Positions 39,618 to 50,346 of a stretch of DNA of 64,000 bases are shown in pieces. Under the pieces are notes generated by a model, which did no database searches, had not been told where the DNA came from, and saw only the letters and a list, made by a program, of their open reading frames with translations. How positions within the stretch are numbered: position 1 is the first letter of the stretch; each line of letters begins with the position of its first letter. The DNA is from Haematobia irritans (lineage: Eukaryota > Arthropoda > Insecta > Diptera > Muscidae): NCBI RefSeq assembly GCF_050003625.1, contig NC_134398.1, forward strand, positions 62,001 to 126,000, in the 5' to 3' direction. Position numbers and translations under genes: made by a program.

Positions 39618-39849
39618 TATATTCAATTCACATCTACATAGGTTTTCTTTCAGTCGACTTAGCGTACACTGGAATGAGGACATTGATGTAATCATTTCCC
39701 CTTTGTTCCGTGATTTCATGCCCCAAACTCTGGTAGTAATGAATACTTACGGACTAGAGATGTGCGCGTGAAAATGTTACTCATTGTAGAAAACGTTCAC
39801 TCGCGCGCGCTTTCAAACGTAGTCAATCACAATTTTGTAAAAACTCAAA

Positions 39850-40960
39850 CCATTTTGTTTTTACACCCACCACCATAGAATGGTGATGGGGGTATAATAA
39901 GTTTGTCACTCCGTTTGGACTATATGCTCTATATTCTTGATCAGAGAGAAATTCTAGAACGATATAATCATGTCTGTCTGTTGTAATCACGTTACAGTAT
40001 GATGTCTTCAATAGTGGTGCTATCGTCCTGAAATTTGGCACGGATTAGTTTTTTGTTTGCAGGCATGTCAAGTTCGAAGATAATCTATATCGGTCCAGGT
40101 TTTGACATAGCTCCCATATTATCCGATCCCTCGTTTTGACGTCTCGGGGCTTCTGGAAACCGTATTTTTTTATCCGAGTTAGCTGAAATTGGGAAGTTAA
40201 ATATATATTTTAGTACCACAAATAAGTGTGTATCGATCAATGTTTTGGTATAACCCCCATTTAGACTGATCTTCCGAGTTGACTTCTTGGGCTTTTAGAA
40301 ACTGCAGCTTTTATCCGATTTGCCCGAAATTGGAAATCTAGAGGAATTTTAAGACCACAAATAAGTGTGTCGAATATAGTATGAATCGCTACATTTGAGC
40401 ATCTAGGCACCGACATTTTGAGCTTCTTGACATGTAATTTCCATGAACCAACAGATATATTTTAGGATATGATGTATATTGGTCCATGTTTTAGTATAGC
40501 CGCCATATAGACCGATCTCCCGATTTGACTTTATGGGGTTAAAATAAGTGTGTCGAATATAGTATGAATCGCTACATTTGAGCTTCTAGGCACCGACATT
40601 TTGAGCTTCTTGACATGTAATTTCCATGAACCAACAGATATATTTTAGGATATGATGTATATTGGTCCATGTTTTAATATAGCCGCCATATAGACCGATC
40701 TCCCGATTTGACTTTATGGGGTTAAAAATGTCAAGCTTATTCGATTAATGCGGGTAAAAATTGATTGCATATAGATTTTAAAACAAATGAAAGGCCTTCT
40801 TTCATCGGATTTTTGCTCACTTAGACCGGAAGTTCAATTTTACTATAAAACAAACATGGTTCTTGTAAATCACAAATCAGATGTAGTCTCCATATCTAGA
40901 AACTTTAAATAAAACTTCGATAAACTTAAAACTTTATACCCCTGCTTTTTGTTGCACATA
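39850..40960. repeat. Dispersed fly repeat with an internal 183-bp tandem duplication
   Basis: The sequence has the hallmarks of a repeat abundant in flies: GATGGGGGTATAATAAGTTT, TTTGACATAGCTCCCATATT, CGCCATATAGACCGATCTCC, and recurrent YTTGAGCTTCTTGAC and CCGATTTGMCCGAAATTGG phrases. A unit beginning ATAAGTGTGTCGAATATAG at 40361 repeats at 40544 almost unchanged (period 183). It carries no intact ORF. The class of the parent element is unclear. Confidence 0.7.
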
Positions 40961-41125
40961 AAAATTAACCAATCTTTTCATACGCAACATAAGAAAACAT
41001 TGCCTGCTTGAATTTTGAGCATTGAATTAAGAACCAAAAGTAATTTTTGGTATATTTTAGTACTGTAATATACTTAGAAGCTCATAAATACGATCACCAA
41101 ACATTTTGTTTGCTGTTATGCCTCA

Positions 41126-41615
41126 ATTCGATAAATATTCAGATTTTTAATCAATTACTATAGATTTTCATAAAATATTGTTTTAATTATGTTAGGATAG
41201 CTCCTAAGTTGATATTTTTATTTGTTTCAGCCAAAATAAAACATGATTTAGTGTAGTCGAGCTTAAAAAATAGCAGGAAATGTTTGCTATTTCAGCAAAC
41301 AGTGACTGCTGTCCCTTTTTCAGCAGACTTTCTGCTGTTTTAGCAGACTTTTCTGCTGTCCCTACTAACAATTCGATAAATATTCAGATTTTTAATCAAT
41401 TACTATAGATTTTCATAAAATATTGTTTTAATTATGTTAGGATAGCTCCTAAGTTGATATTTTTATTTGTTTCAGCCAAAATAAAACATGATTTAGTGTA
41501 GTCGAGCTTAAAAAATAGCAGGAAATGTTTGCTATTTCAGCAAACAGTGACTGCTGTCCCTTTTTCAGCAGACTTTCTGCTGTTTTAGCAGACTTTTCTG
41601 CTGTCCCTACTAACA
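41126..41615. repeat. 245-bp tandem duplication rich in CTGCTG/CAGCAG motifs
   Basis: The segment from ATTCGATAAATATTCAG (41126) repeats at 41371 essentially unchanged, including GACTGCTGTCCCTTTTTCAG and the TAGCAGACTTTTCTGCTG inverted motif. It ends near CTTTGGGTGTAC (41621), the CACCCAAA-type end seen at 31997. Diverged relatives occur at 48787-48895, 49730-50180 and 50735-50890 (the last two inverted). Confidence 0.85.
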
Positions 41616-41698
41616 AATTTCTTTGGGTGTACTATTCGTACATTTCGAAATGTTCATTTATAACCACAGTAAGAAAATAATAGAAGTTACATGAAATT

Positions 41699-41940
41699 CA
41701 CCCAAACAAAAAGTAACCACTTCTTTAAGTTAAAATGAACTCATTGTGAAGAAATTGAACTTCGTATAGCGCCAAAGACATTTTTGTTTGTTTGAACGAT
41801 GTGATTTTCGTAGAAATTAGGTAGAATACATTCCATATATTAGTTAACATTTTCCTATATTTGTGTACCACTATACTACAGAATGAAAAAAATAACTGAA
41901 TTGAATTCATATATGGAATGATTTTATTGAACTTTTTTCA
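41699..41940. repeat. Fragment of the CACCCAAA-type element
   Basis: It starts CACCCAAACAAAAAG. GAACTTCGTATAGCGCCAAA (about 41758) matches the interior of the 31997-32524 element. The right end is not visible because the region passes into the 0.9-kb duplicated block. A short minus-strand open frame here is not supported. Confidence 0.5.
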
Positions 41941-43758
41941 TTCATTTGGACAAATCTTACATATTTGTGTAAACCTTTTACTTCAAAATTAGAACTGCTT
42001 ACCTTCGTTTTTAAATACAGCTTTATTTATTTATATAGGCATTTTTTCTTCAATAAAAGACATGTTTTATTAATACATTAAATATATTTATTAAGAATTA
42101 ATAGAATCGACTGGCCTTGAAATATTAGTTTATTATTCCACTATTTCCAATTTCCATGTAAAGTTACACTCATAGAAAAAAGTCTGCTAAAAACAGACTC
42201 CGTATACCATAACAACGCGATTCCAACTAAAAAAACAACCCACGCGCAAACATATCGATTACATCGATGACAGGTATCGATTACAGGTAGATAAAAGAAA
42301 TATAGAAATATTCTAAGAAGTGTGTTTCCTTAAGTTTTGAAAGGATTGAATACTTTTTAGTTTGAATGAACTAAAATATTTTTCTATGCCAAGTGTTATT
42401 CGTATGTATGATAAGCTTTCTATAATAAACGAAGTTGGTTTTAGTTCGTTTTTTGTTTACTTTTACGAATGCTTTGTTATCAGTGAATAAAATTTTCTTG
42501 TTCAGTAGTAAATTCTTATACCCAGCGAAGAAAACAGTATTAATAAAATTCCATGCTTTATTCTAGTTAATGAACTATTCCTAACTGCTTTCAATTTAGG
42601 ATTTTTTTACTGAAACAAGTAAATTATATTATTTCACACAAAAATTTAACTTAATGGAAATAAAATGGCTAAACTAAATTGATAAACATTTTTCCTTTAG
42701 TTTCGAAGGCACTTTTTTCTGTGTGTTCTATAATTTGTTGTAGGTTTTCCATTATTAGTCGTTCACTTTATTTACAACGGCTAAATTTCTTGCTAAAAGC
42801 AAATTGGGTTGGGAAGCTCTGATTTAAGTATTTTATACCACTTCAAAATTTAATTTCATTTGGACAAATCTTACATATTTGTGTAAACCTTTTACTTCAA
42901 AATTAGAACTGCTTACCTTCGTTTTTAAATACAGCTTTATTTATTTATATAGGCATTTTTTCTTCAATAAAAGACATGTTTTATTAATACATTAAATATA
43001 TTTATTAAGAATTAATAGAATCGGCTGGCCTTGAAATATTAGTTTATTATTCCACTATTTCCAATTTCCATGTAAAGTTACACTCATAGAAAAAAGTCTG
43101 CTAAAAACAGACTCCGTATACCATAACAACGCGATTCCAACTAAAAAAACAACCCACGCGCAAACATATCGATTACATCGATGACAGGTATCGATTATAG
43201 GTAGATAAAAGAAATATAGAAATATTCTAACAAGTGTGTTTCCTTAAGTTTTGAAAGGATTGAATACTTTTTAGTTTGAATGAACTAAAATATTTTTCTA
43301 TGCCAAGTGTTATTCGTATGTATGATAAGCTTTCTATAATAAACGAAGTTGGTTTTAGTTCGTTTTTTGTTTACTTTTACGAATGCTTTGTTATCAGTGA
43401 ATAAAATTTTCTTGTTCAGTAGTAAATTCTTACACCCAGCGAAGAAAACAGCATTAGTAAAATTCCATGCCTTATTCTAGTTAATGAACTATTCCTAACT
43501 GCTTTCATTTTAGGATTTTTTTACTGAAACAAGTAAATTATATTATTTCACACAAAAATTTAACTTAATGGAAATAAAATGGCTAAACTAAATTGATAAA
43601 CATTTTTTCCTTTAGTTTCGAAGGCACTTTTTTCTGGGTGTTCTATAATTTGTTGTAGGTTTTCCATTATTAGTCGTTAACTTTATTTACAACGGCTAAA
43701 TTTCTTGCTAAAAGCAAATTGGGTTGGGAAGCTCTGATTTAAGTATTTTATACCACTT
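41941..43758. repeat. About 910-bp direct tandem duplication
   Basis: 41941-42854 and 42855-43758 are near-identical copies, differing at scattered bases (for example TCGACTGG versus TCGGCTGG, GATTACAGG versus GATTATAGG, CTTATACCC versus CTTACACCC). Each carries an inverted motif GTCTGCTAAAAACAGAC next to CACTCATAGAAAAAAG, two ATCGATTAC-type sites, and a block ending at AGGCACTTTTTTCTG. No ORF is supported. It looks like a recent unequal exchange or tandem insertion of composite transposon DNA. Confidence 0.9.
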
Positions 43759-44095
43759 TAATTTCCTGCAGACAACCATTGCTAGCACAAAAATATCTCA
43801 TGTTACCCAATTTTTCTGTGAAAGTAAAATTCGTTCGTTTTTTTTAATATCGGACGAACTGTGACAACACGCAAATTGACATTCCTCCTCCTCACCTTTT
43901 TGTTAGTATTGTTTTAGTTCCTAAAAAGACGACGACATAAAGAACACAAACAAAAAATTGCTGTCCGGATTACAGAGGGAAAATTTTAAAAAATGTCCGA
44001 AAAATTGAGCTGTTAGTAAATCGTTTAGTAAATATTTATAGGTATTGTATTGAACGATACAAGCAAGTAGCCTGTTATTTTAGGCAAAGATTATA
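43759..44095. other. No recognisable feature
   Basis: AT-rich unique-looking sequence between the 0.9-kb duplication and the mariner-type element; nothing supported. Confidence 0.5.
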
Positions 44096-44947
44096 AAGGG
44101 TGATTTGTTAAGAGCTTGATAACTTTTTTAAAAAAAAAAAACGCATAAAATTTGCAAAATCTCATCGGTTCTTTATTTGAAACGTTAGATTGGTCCATGA
44201 CATTTACTTTTTGAAGATAATTTCATTTAAATGTTGACCGCGGCTGCGTCTTAGGTGGTCCATTCGGAAAGTCCAATTTTGGGCAACTTTTTCGAGCATT
44301 TCGGCCGGAATAGCCCGAATTTCTTCGGAAATGTTGTCTTCCAAAGCTGGAATAGTTGCTGGCTTATTTCTGTAGACTTTAGACTTGACGTAGCCCCACA
44401 AAAAATAGTCTAAAGGCGTCAAATCGCATGATCTTGGTGGCCAACTTACCGGTCCATTTCTTGAGATGAATTGTTCTCCGAAGTTTTCCCTCAAAATGGC
44501 CATAGAATCGCGAGCTGTGTGGCATGTAGCGCCATCTTGTTGAAACCACACGTCAACCAAGTTCAGTTCTTCCATTTTTGGCAACAAAAAGTTTGTTAGC
44601 ATCGAACGATAGCGATCGCCATTCACCGTAACGTTGCGTCCAACAGCATCTTTGAAAAAATACGGTCCAATGATTCCACCAGCGTACAAACCACACAAAA
44701 CAGTGCATTTTTCGGGATGCATGGGCAGTTCTTGAACGGCTTCTGGTTGCTCTTCACTCCAAATGCGGCAATTTTGCTTATTTACGTAGCCATTCAACCA
44801 GAAATGAGCCTCATCGCTGAACAAAATTTGTCGGACGTAAAGCGCGAAACACCATGTCTGAAATCCCACGTGACACCATGTCTGAAATCCCACGTGATCT
44901 GTCAAATACTAATGCATGAAAATCCTAACCTCAAAAGAATCACCCTT
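44096..44947 (-). mobile_element. Rosa-like (DD41D) mariner-type element, internally deleted
   Basis: The ends are imperfect inverted repeats, AAGGGTGATTTGTTAAGAG left and the reverse of AAGGGTGATTCTTTTGAG right, with a TA on each side (44094-44095 and 44948-44949). At 852 bp it is shorter than a full element of about 1.3 kb, because the region encoding the N-terminal DNA-binding half is missing. A 24-bp segment containing CACGTGGGATTTCAGACATG is present twice in tandem at about 44866-44914, next to the deletion point. Confidence 0.88.
44204..44905 (-). pseudogene. 5'-truncated DD41D mariner/rosa transposase
   Basis: An open frame of 233 codons encodes the catalytic half of a mariner-superfamily transposase. 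SDEAHFWLNGYVNKQNCRIW carries the first Asp, WFQQDGATCHTA the second, and CDLTPLDYFLWGY the third. The Asp of PLDYF lies 42 residues after the second Asp (41 between), the DD41D spacing known for the rosa group. The paired helix-turn-helix region is absent, and the nominal start (MTDHVGFQTWC) is translated from the duplicated subterminal repeats, so it is not a real N-terminus. The catalytic frame itself has no stops, suggesting recent activity of the family or a recent copy. It is probably nonfunctional here. Confidence 0.88.
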
Positions 44948-45283
44948 TAGATTTGAGGAAGATGGGAGATTGGCTTGCGTCATACCAAATGTTGCATTTA
45001 CCAGATTAGTTTAATACATGTTTGTAATCTTTTAGTTGTTTTTCGTTTTTATTTTTTAAATGAAAAATACAATTTTCTTAATGAAACAATGTTAAATTTT
45101 AGGCAACAACAAAAAAAATTACATTTTCCCCTTTATGGAAATTTATTTCGTGCTCTTAATTTCTTTTTACTTGCATTTTAATGCTATGTCAATACTTGTC
45201 ATATACGCGTTTGGTTCGAGTATTAAACTAATGTGGTAAATGGTTTGATGTTCTCAGTAGCCAGTCTCCCATCTTCTGTAATC

Positions 45284-45574
45284 TTTGATTTTAGGCTCAT
45301 TCGGGCTGTGATATCACGGTGGTCAACTCTCTCTCTCTCTCTGTCTGAGTGGTCAACTTCTCTCTCACTGAGTGCTGCCCGATTCCACGTTTTGCTCATT
45401 AACATGGGACCTCCTTTTTATAATCGAATCCGTTTCACATTGCGGTGAAACCACTTAGAGAACCTTTGAAACACTAATAAATGTCACCAGCATTATTGAG
45501 AGGAGATAATCCACCGCCGAAAAACTTTTTGGTGTTTGTCGAAACTGGAAGGCGAGCATGCTAACAATTTTCTC
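45284..45574 (-). mobile_element. Degraded SINE copy
   Basis: It matches the SINE at 33253 over the body (ACTGAGTGCTGCCCGATTCC; ACATTGCGGTGAAACCACTT; ATGTCACCAGCATTATTGAG; AAAAACTTTTTGGTGTT). The tRNA-like head is reduced to AAGGCGAGCATGCTAAC and the tail is lost. It contains a (TC)n expansion near 45330 and a local duplication GTGGTCAACTYTCTCTC. Confidence 0.8.
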
Positions 45575-45578
45575 TTAA

Positions 45579-47127
45579 GGTGGGTATTAAGATCGAGTTT
45601 AGCCGCTAAAATCGTCATTTAATCGTCATTAAAGGTGGGTATTAAGATCATTAGCGTAGCTAGACAAATTTCCTAGGGGGGGCTATAGCCCCCCTAGCTA
45701 AAACTTTATAGACTGAACTTATAGGTTCAACTAATGTTTTATTTCATAAAATTGAATAAAAAATAGACATCAAAATAACTCGACAATCAATTTATAATAA
45801 AGCAACTAAAAGTACCCTACGGGGAAATTGGTGCAAATTGCCACTGACGGACCTATCACAGAACTGGTACCTGTGCTCCAGTTAGTTGCAATTTTCACAT
45901 TTAGTGAAATAAAATTATCAGAATAACCTTTTGTTCGACATATTTCAAATTTTTTTTCATTTCGGGTTCGATTACGAGCCCAAATTGAAAGAGATTTCTA
46001 AGAGTTTGTCCGAGACTGGTTCCTGAGGACCTGTTTATGGGTCGCTCCTGCTAAATCGTCCCAGGACGTGTCCTTTGGGATGAGTCCAAGACGCGTCCTA
46101 AAATGTAAGTTTACTCCGTCAATGACAAACCCATGTTAAAGTGGACGGTCCCTTCCATACGTTTTGATCAGAACTGGGACTGGTCCATACACACCAAGGA
46201 CTAGTCCTGTACCAGTTCTGTGGTTGATCCATTTCCCGTAGGGTAGTTCCACACTTTTCCCAGCAAAAACTTGGGAGTTGTTCTAAAGGCACAACTTTAA
46301 AAGCACTTCCAAAAATGTCTTCACAAAGAAGTTAACTATTTTAACTACACAGGAAGTTTTTTTTACTTCATTTTTTATATTTTAAAGCGTAATTTTTTGT
46401 TTTCTTGTTTCAAATAGTTTAAAAAAAAAGAGTAAGAATAAATAAAATGGTACAAATTATTGAAATTTTGCAACGGTTGTTGAAACGGTGGACATTCGTT
46501 CTATGACAAGTTCATATCACATTCGTCGCTTCTCCGCCAAGTTTGTACCACTTCCAGACCCAAAAAGAACATTTTCACTTCTTTTTTGGCGACGCTTTTT
46601 TGCAGTATTATTAAGATACTAATTTATGAAAGAATAGTTTTAATATCAATTACTATTTTTTATTCAACTAAATCATAAGTTAAACCACAGCTTTATTTCA
46701 TAAATATCAGACTTCTACCACAACAAAAGTAATTCGATTGTGCATGAAAGTCTTTAGTGAAATTTTGTGCGTTGTACAAGTATATACTTGTTTAATTTTT
46801 ATAAAAATGTAAAATCGTAAATAGGTTTTCAAATTCTGGGGGGGGGCTAACATTTTTCTGGGGGGTCTAAGTCCCCTCCCCAGAGGCCTTCCTACGCTTA
46901 TGATTAAGATCGAGTTTAGCCGCTAAAATCGTCATTTTTTCACGATTACTTTTCTTTAATAATCCATTTTAAGGAATATAAACTTTGTGAAAATTTGCTT
47001 TGGGATATTCCCCATCAAGTTATAATGAAATCTGCGACAAATATGTATAATTTTATGACGTTTTTTACTCATTTAGTTTTCACTTTAGTGAAAATTAGCG
47101 GATAAACTCGAACTTAATACCCACCTT
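45579..47127. mobile_element. TTAA-type MITE copies split by a hAT-like insertion
   Basis: A left-end fragment begins after TTAA (45575-45578) with GGTGGGTATTAAGATCGAG. A second left end starts at about 45634 and is interrupted at 45649. The MITE resumes at 46903 with ATTAAGATCGAGTTTAGCC and continues to its right end at 47127 (CTTAATACCCACC). Removing the insertion and one 8-bp duplication restores a normal family member. Confidence 0.85.
45649..46902. mobile_element. Nonautonomous hAT-like element, 1254 bp
   Basis: It is flanked by a perfect 8-bp target duplication ATTAAGAT (45641-45648 and 46903-46910). The ends are CATTAGCGTAGC and the reverse complement of CATAAGCGTAGG, followed by G-rich then C-rich tracts (AGGGGGGGCTATAGCC left; GGGGAGGGGACTTAGAC on the reverse of the right end). 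An 8-bp duplication with ends of the type CATAxGCGTAG is typical of the hAT superfamily. I see no transposase ORF. The interior includes a segment with CTGGTTCCTGAGGACCTG and GGACTGGTCC-type motifs of unknown origin. Confidence 0.85.
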
Positions 47128-47286
47128 TATAATCCATTTATAGGAAATAAGCTTTATGAAAATTTGTTTTAGGCTATTCCCCATTAAGTTAGATTAAAAT
47201 GTGTATTAAAGAGGTATTATTTTGTACTTTTTTATACAGATTTATTTTTGATTTTAGCGGCTAAACTCAAACTTAGTACTCACCTT
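47128..47286. mobile_element. TTAA-type MITE, left-truncated copy
   Basis: It begins with the internal landmark ATAATCCATTTATAGGAAAT and ends CTCAAACTTAGTACTCACC followed by TTAA. It directly abuts the previous copy, as in the 35-kb cluster. Confidence 0.75.
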
Positions 47287-47650
47287 AACCCATTAACGCC
47301 CAAAATGAAACTGCCGGTCAAAAATTGATTTTATGGGCTTTATTAACTCAGTAACGACTAAATAACAAAATTTAAATAAAAACGGTCACTTTTTAGAAAA
47401 AGGGTGTCGCCATGTGGGGACATTGGGCAGATTAATGGTCTGACGGAGCTACTGGATCTTTTTAGCCATCAAGATATTACGATTTTAAAACCTACTTCCT
47501 GTCGGACCATGTCAAAGAACGCCATCAACCCAGCATAGAATCAACATCACAACTATAGAATTAGTACGAATATTTTCTCGAATCTAAAGTAGAATCCGTA
47601 GAATTATATAATTGGATGTTATCTGCAAGATTCCAAGCTCAGAAAAATTG
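47287..47650. other. No recognisable gene
   Basis: Sequence with ACCCATTAACGCCCAAAATG at the start, a motif similar to ACCCATTACACGCCAAGAATG near 31505; both may belong to one dispersed repeat. No coding evidence. Confidence 0.45.
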
Positions 47651-47818
47651 ACACAATGGACTGAATAGTCTAAGTGAGCCTGAATCTTAATCGGGCTGCC
47701 ACTTTAACCTAACCGTCGGCAAAGATAGAATAATCCTCCGCTGAAAAACTTTTTGGTGTTCGGTCGAAACTGGGGTTGAACCCAGGACCCTATATATGCA
47801 AGGCGGGCATGTTAACCG
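47651..47818. mobile_element. Composite SINE fragments in opposite orientations
   Basis: 47651-47712 matches the SINE tail region in one orientation (GGACTGAATAGTCTAAGTGA, TCGGGCTGCCACTTTAACCT). 47713-47818 matches the head and body in the other (CCGCTGAAAAACTTTTTGG, GGGGTTGAACCCAGGACCC, GCAAGGCGGGCATGTTAACC). The central body is missing, consistent with a twin-priming-like or post-insertion inversion. Confidence 0.75.
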
Positions 47819-47819
47819 G

Positions 47820-47860
47820 TTAGGTGATAATTTCAGCCTAGATTTGAAATTATCACCTAA
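47820..47860. repeat. Perfect inverted repeat, 16-bp arms, 9-bp loop
   Basis: TTAGGTGATAATTTCA (47820-47835) is exactly complementary to TGAAATTATCACCTAA (47845-47860). It sits at the head end of a SINE fragment. Confidence 0.85.
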
Positions 47861-48112
47861 TCAAAAATAAAATCTAAATCAATATGGACCGCCTTTAGTA
47901 CATTGATTTGGAATCAATCTCACATATCTGCAGACAAGAAAAACGCTATTTTTGCAGTTTTTTTAAACCGATCGTGAGATTTTACACGCTAAAAATCCAT
48001 GAAAATGCGGCCAGCAAAAATCTTTGTACTGGACGCCAAAATATATAGGTGGTCAGCTGTTTTAGCTAACAATTATGAAGTTATGAAAAACAATTTTTTG
48101 GGTTTTGCTGTA
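47861..48112. other. No recognisable feature
   Basis: Short AT-rich stretch between repeats; no gene or element end seen. Confidence 0.45.
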
Positions 48113-48170
48113 TGGTGGGTATTAAGTTCGAGTTTAGCCGCTAAAATCGCCATTTTTTTACGATTTTTTT
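48113..48170. mobile_element. Fragment of TTAA-type MITE
   Basis: TGGTGGGTATTAAGTTCGAG continued by TTTAGCCGCTAAAATCGCC, then lost in a T-run. Only the left terminal repeat survives. Confidence 0.75.
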
Positions 48171-48265
48171 TTTAATCCACCATCAACCCAGCGCCGAGGC
48201 AATACCAGGCAATTAGGTTATGCAAATTTCTTGAAAAAGATTAACAGCATACTTTTTTGCTTTAA

Positions 48266-48668
48266 TATGGGTACTAAGTTCGAGTTTAGCCGCTAAAGTG
48301 AAAACTTTACTATTTGTCGCAAATTTTATTATAACTTGATGGGGAAAATCCCAAAGCAAATTTTCACAATGTTTGTATTTCTTAAAATGGATTATTAAAG
48401 AAAAGTAATCGTGAAAAAATGACGAGTATAAATTTTACCTCCTCGATGCAATTTTGCGATTTTAGCCGCTAAACTCGAACTTAATACCTACCTTTGTTAT
48501 GAAATATACATCCGATCATTTATCTCAAAAAATATTTTTTGAAAAAATGACGAGTATAAATTTTACCTCCTCGATGCAATTTTGCGATTTTAGCCGCTAA
48601 ACTCGAACTTAATACCTACCTTTGTTATGAAATATACATCCGATCATTTATCTCAAAAAATATTTTTT
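48266..48668. mobile_element. TTAA-type MITE with its right end tandemly duplicated
   Basis: A copy starts after TTAA (48262-48265) with TATGGGTACTAAGTTCGAG and ends near 48495 with CGAACTTAATACCTACC. Its right part plus flank (48413-48540) is duplicated exactly as 48541-48668 (period 128; landmarks GACGAGTATAAATTTTACC and CATCCGATCATTTATCTC). Confidence 0.8.
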
Positions 48669-49200
48669 GAATACGAAAATAAAGCAGATTTTTGCTGTTT
48701 TTAATTCATGGTAATAATAAAAAACATTTCCTAAATGTTTTAGAATTTAAAGAGTTGTCCATAGAACCCAAATTTTTTTTGCCTCCTCTGATATGCATAA
48801 TAACTTCTAAATACGGTTATCAAACATTTTGTTTGGTATTATGCCGTAATTTGCGAAACATTCCGATTTTTGACCAAACATTTGATTTTCTGCTCTGCCT
48901 ACTAACAACATTGCAGGAACAGAAAGGTTACATTGCACACACAAATTTTTTAATCTACTTGGGTTCAAACTGTACAACAAAAATGGAACTTCGTTTCCTA
49001 ACGCCACTTTACAACATGAAGGTAAGTCTTCCAACATTTCCTCATTATTATAACGGTGTGAAAATTCTAGCAAAATTACAACTATTCATGAGTATGCAGC
49101 AGTCAGATCGATCCCAATACAAAAGTTGCTATCTGATTCTGATTCGATTTGGATACAATTCGACACAGTTAGATCGAATGTTAAATCAATTGCAGTGAAA
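48669..49200. repeat. Repeat-derived sequence, no gene
   Basis: Part of this interval (48787-48895: TATGCATAATAACTTCTAA, CAAACATTTTGTTTGGT, TTATGCC) is a diverged copy of sequence at 41090-41150. A 168-codon plus-strand open frame spans it (48692-49198), but it begins in one repeat and ends in another, with no recognisable domain. Confidence 0.5.
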
Positions 49201-49229
49201 TCCTATTGGAAATGGATGTAAATTATGAA

Positions 49230-49620
49230 ATTTTATGTAATATTTCCTCAAATCAGGCGTATATAAATGGGAGGTATACCCAAATCTTAAACAATTTGAA
49301 CCAAATGTGGCACATTGCTAAAGAGTTATTTATACTCTCAGCGCAAAATTCAAGTAAATCGGAATGAAGCGTTGACCTCCGGTGGGTGTATGAATCTAAA
49401 TCGGGCAAAATATATACATGGAAACTATATCTAAATCTGAACCGATTTCAACGAAATTTCGCATACTTGACAATACCATCATTTGTACTCCTTACGGAAG
49501 GATTGTACATTTTGAAGGAAATAAAGGCAAGAATCTTGCACAAAAAATACATCAACAGACAGACATGGCTAAATCGACTCAGAATTTAATTCTAAGACGA
49601 TAGGTATACTAAAAGATCTG
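49230..49620. repeat. Dispersed fly repeat related to the satellite core
   Basis: GTGGGTGTATGAATCTAAAT, ACCGATTTCAACGAAATTTC and CAGACAGACATGGCTAAATC (then GACTCAGAATTTAATTC) are typical phrases of a repeat spread through fly genomes. The last phrase parallels GACGGACAGCCAGGGCTAG followed by ATCGACTC in the 665-bp unit, supporting common ancestry. Confidence 0.6.
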
Positions 49621-49689
49621 TGAATATTCCTTCTGGATGTTCCACATATATGACCAATTTGAAAATTATGACAGCTTGAAACATTTTTA

Positions 49690-50180
49690 TATTTTTTAAC
49701 AAACAACGAAAATGCCAACGAACGAAATTTGTTAGTAGTCACAGCAGAAAAGTATGATAAAACAACAAAAAGTCCGCTGAAGAAGGGAAAACAGTCACTG
49801 TTTCTTGAAATGGCAAACATTGCCTGCTATTTTTTAAAGCATGTTTTAATTTGGCTGAAACTCACAAGAAAGATAAATTGGGATCTATCGTAACACAATA
49901 CAAACAGTATACCAAGACCATGTCTAGTATTTACCCAAAAATCTGAATATTTACCAAATTAAGACATAACTTCAAACAAAGTGTTTGCTGATCACATTTA
50001 GGAGCTTGTAAGGATATTAGAGTCGATGAATAGACAAAAACAATTGTTGATTCTTAAATATGCATTGGGTATCATTTCAAAACATACAAATTATCCAATT
50101 TGTTTTTCGGTAGACCCTGAAGTACAAAAATAGCAGACATCAACTGCTGTTTTTAGCACTTTTTTCTATGAGTGCACACA
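49690..50180. repeat. Inverted, diverged copy of the CAGCAGA repeat family
   Basis: AAAAAGTCCGCTGAAGAAGG, then TTGCCTGCTATTTTTTAAAG and ATGTTTTAATTTGGCTGAAA, are the reverse complement of landmarks in 41126-41615. It ends GCACTTTTTTCTATGAGTG (50160-50178), the same end as CACTCATAGAAAAAAG at 42168 and 43080. Confidence 0.6.
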
Positions 50181-50346
50181 TTTCAAATATCTTTTTTTGT
50201 ATGTTGCAGCCGACAACGAAATACTTTTCACATTCTATACGCCTTAATGTCAGTATGTAAATTACCCACCGCGTTCTCTGATGAATTTCCCGTTTTTTAA
50301 ATTGATTCGCTATCACGCAAGAACATTGTCTTTAAATTTCGATTAA

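Noticed and set aside
48692..49198. 168-codon plus-strand ORF
   Set aside because: It crosses dispersed-repeat boundaries, and the part matching another repeat copy is not open there.
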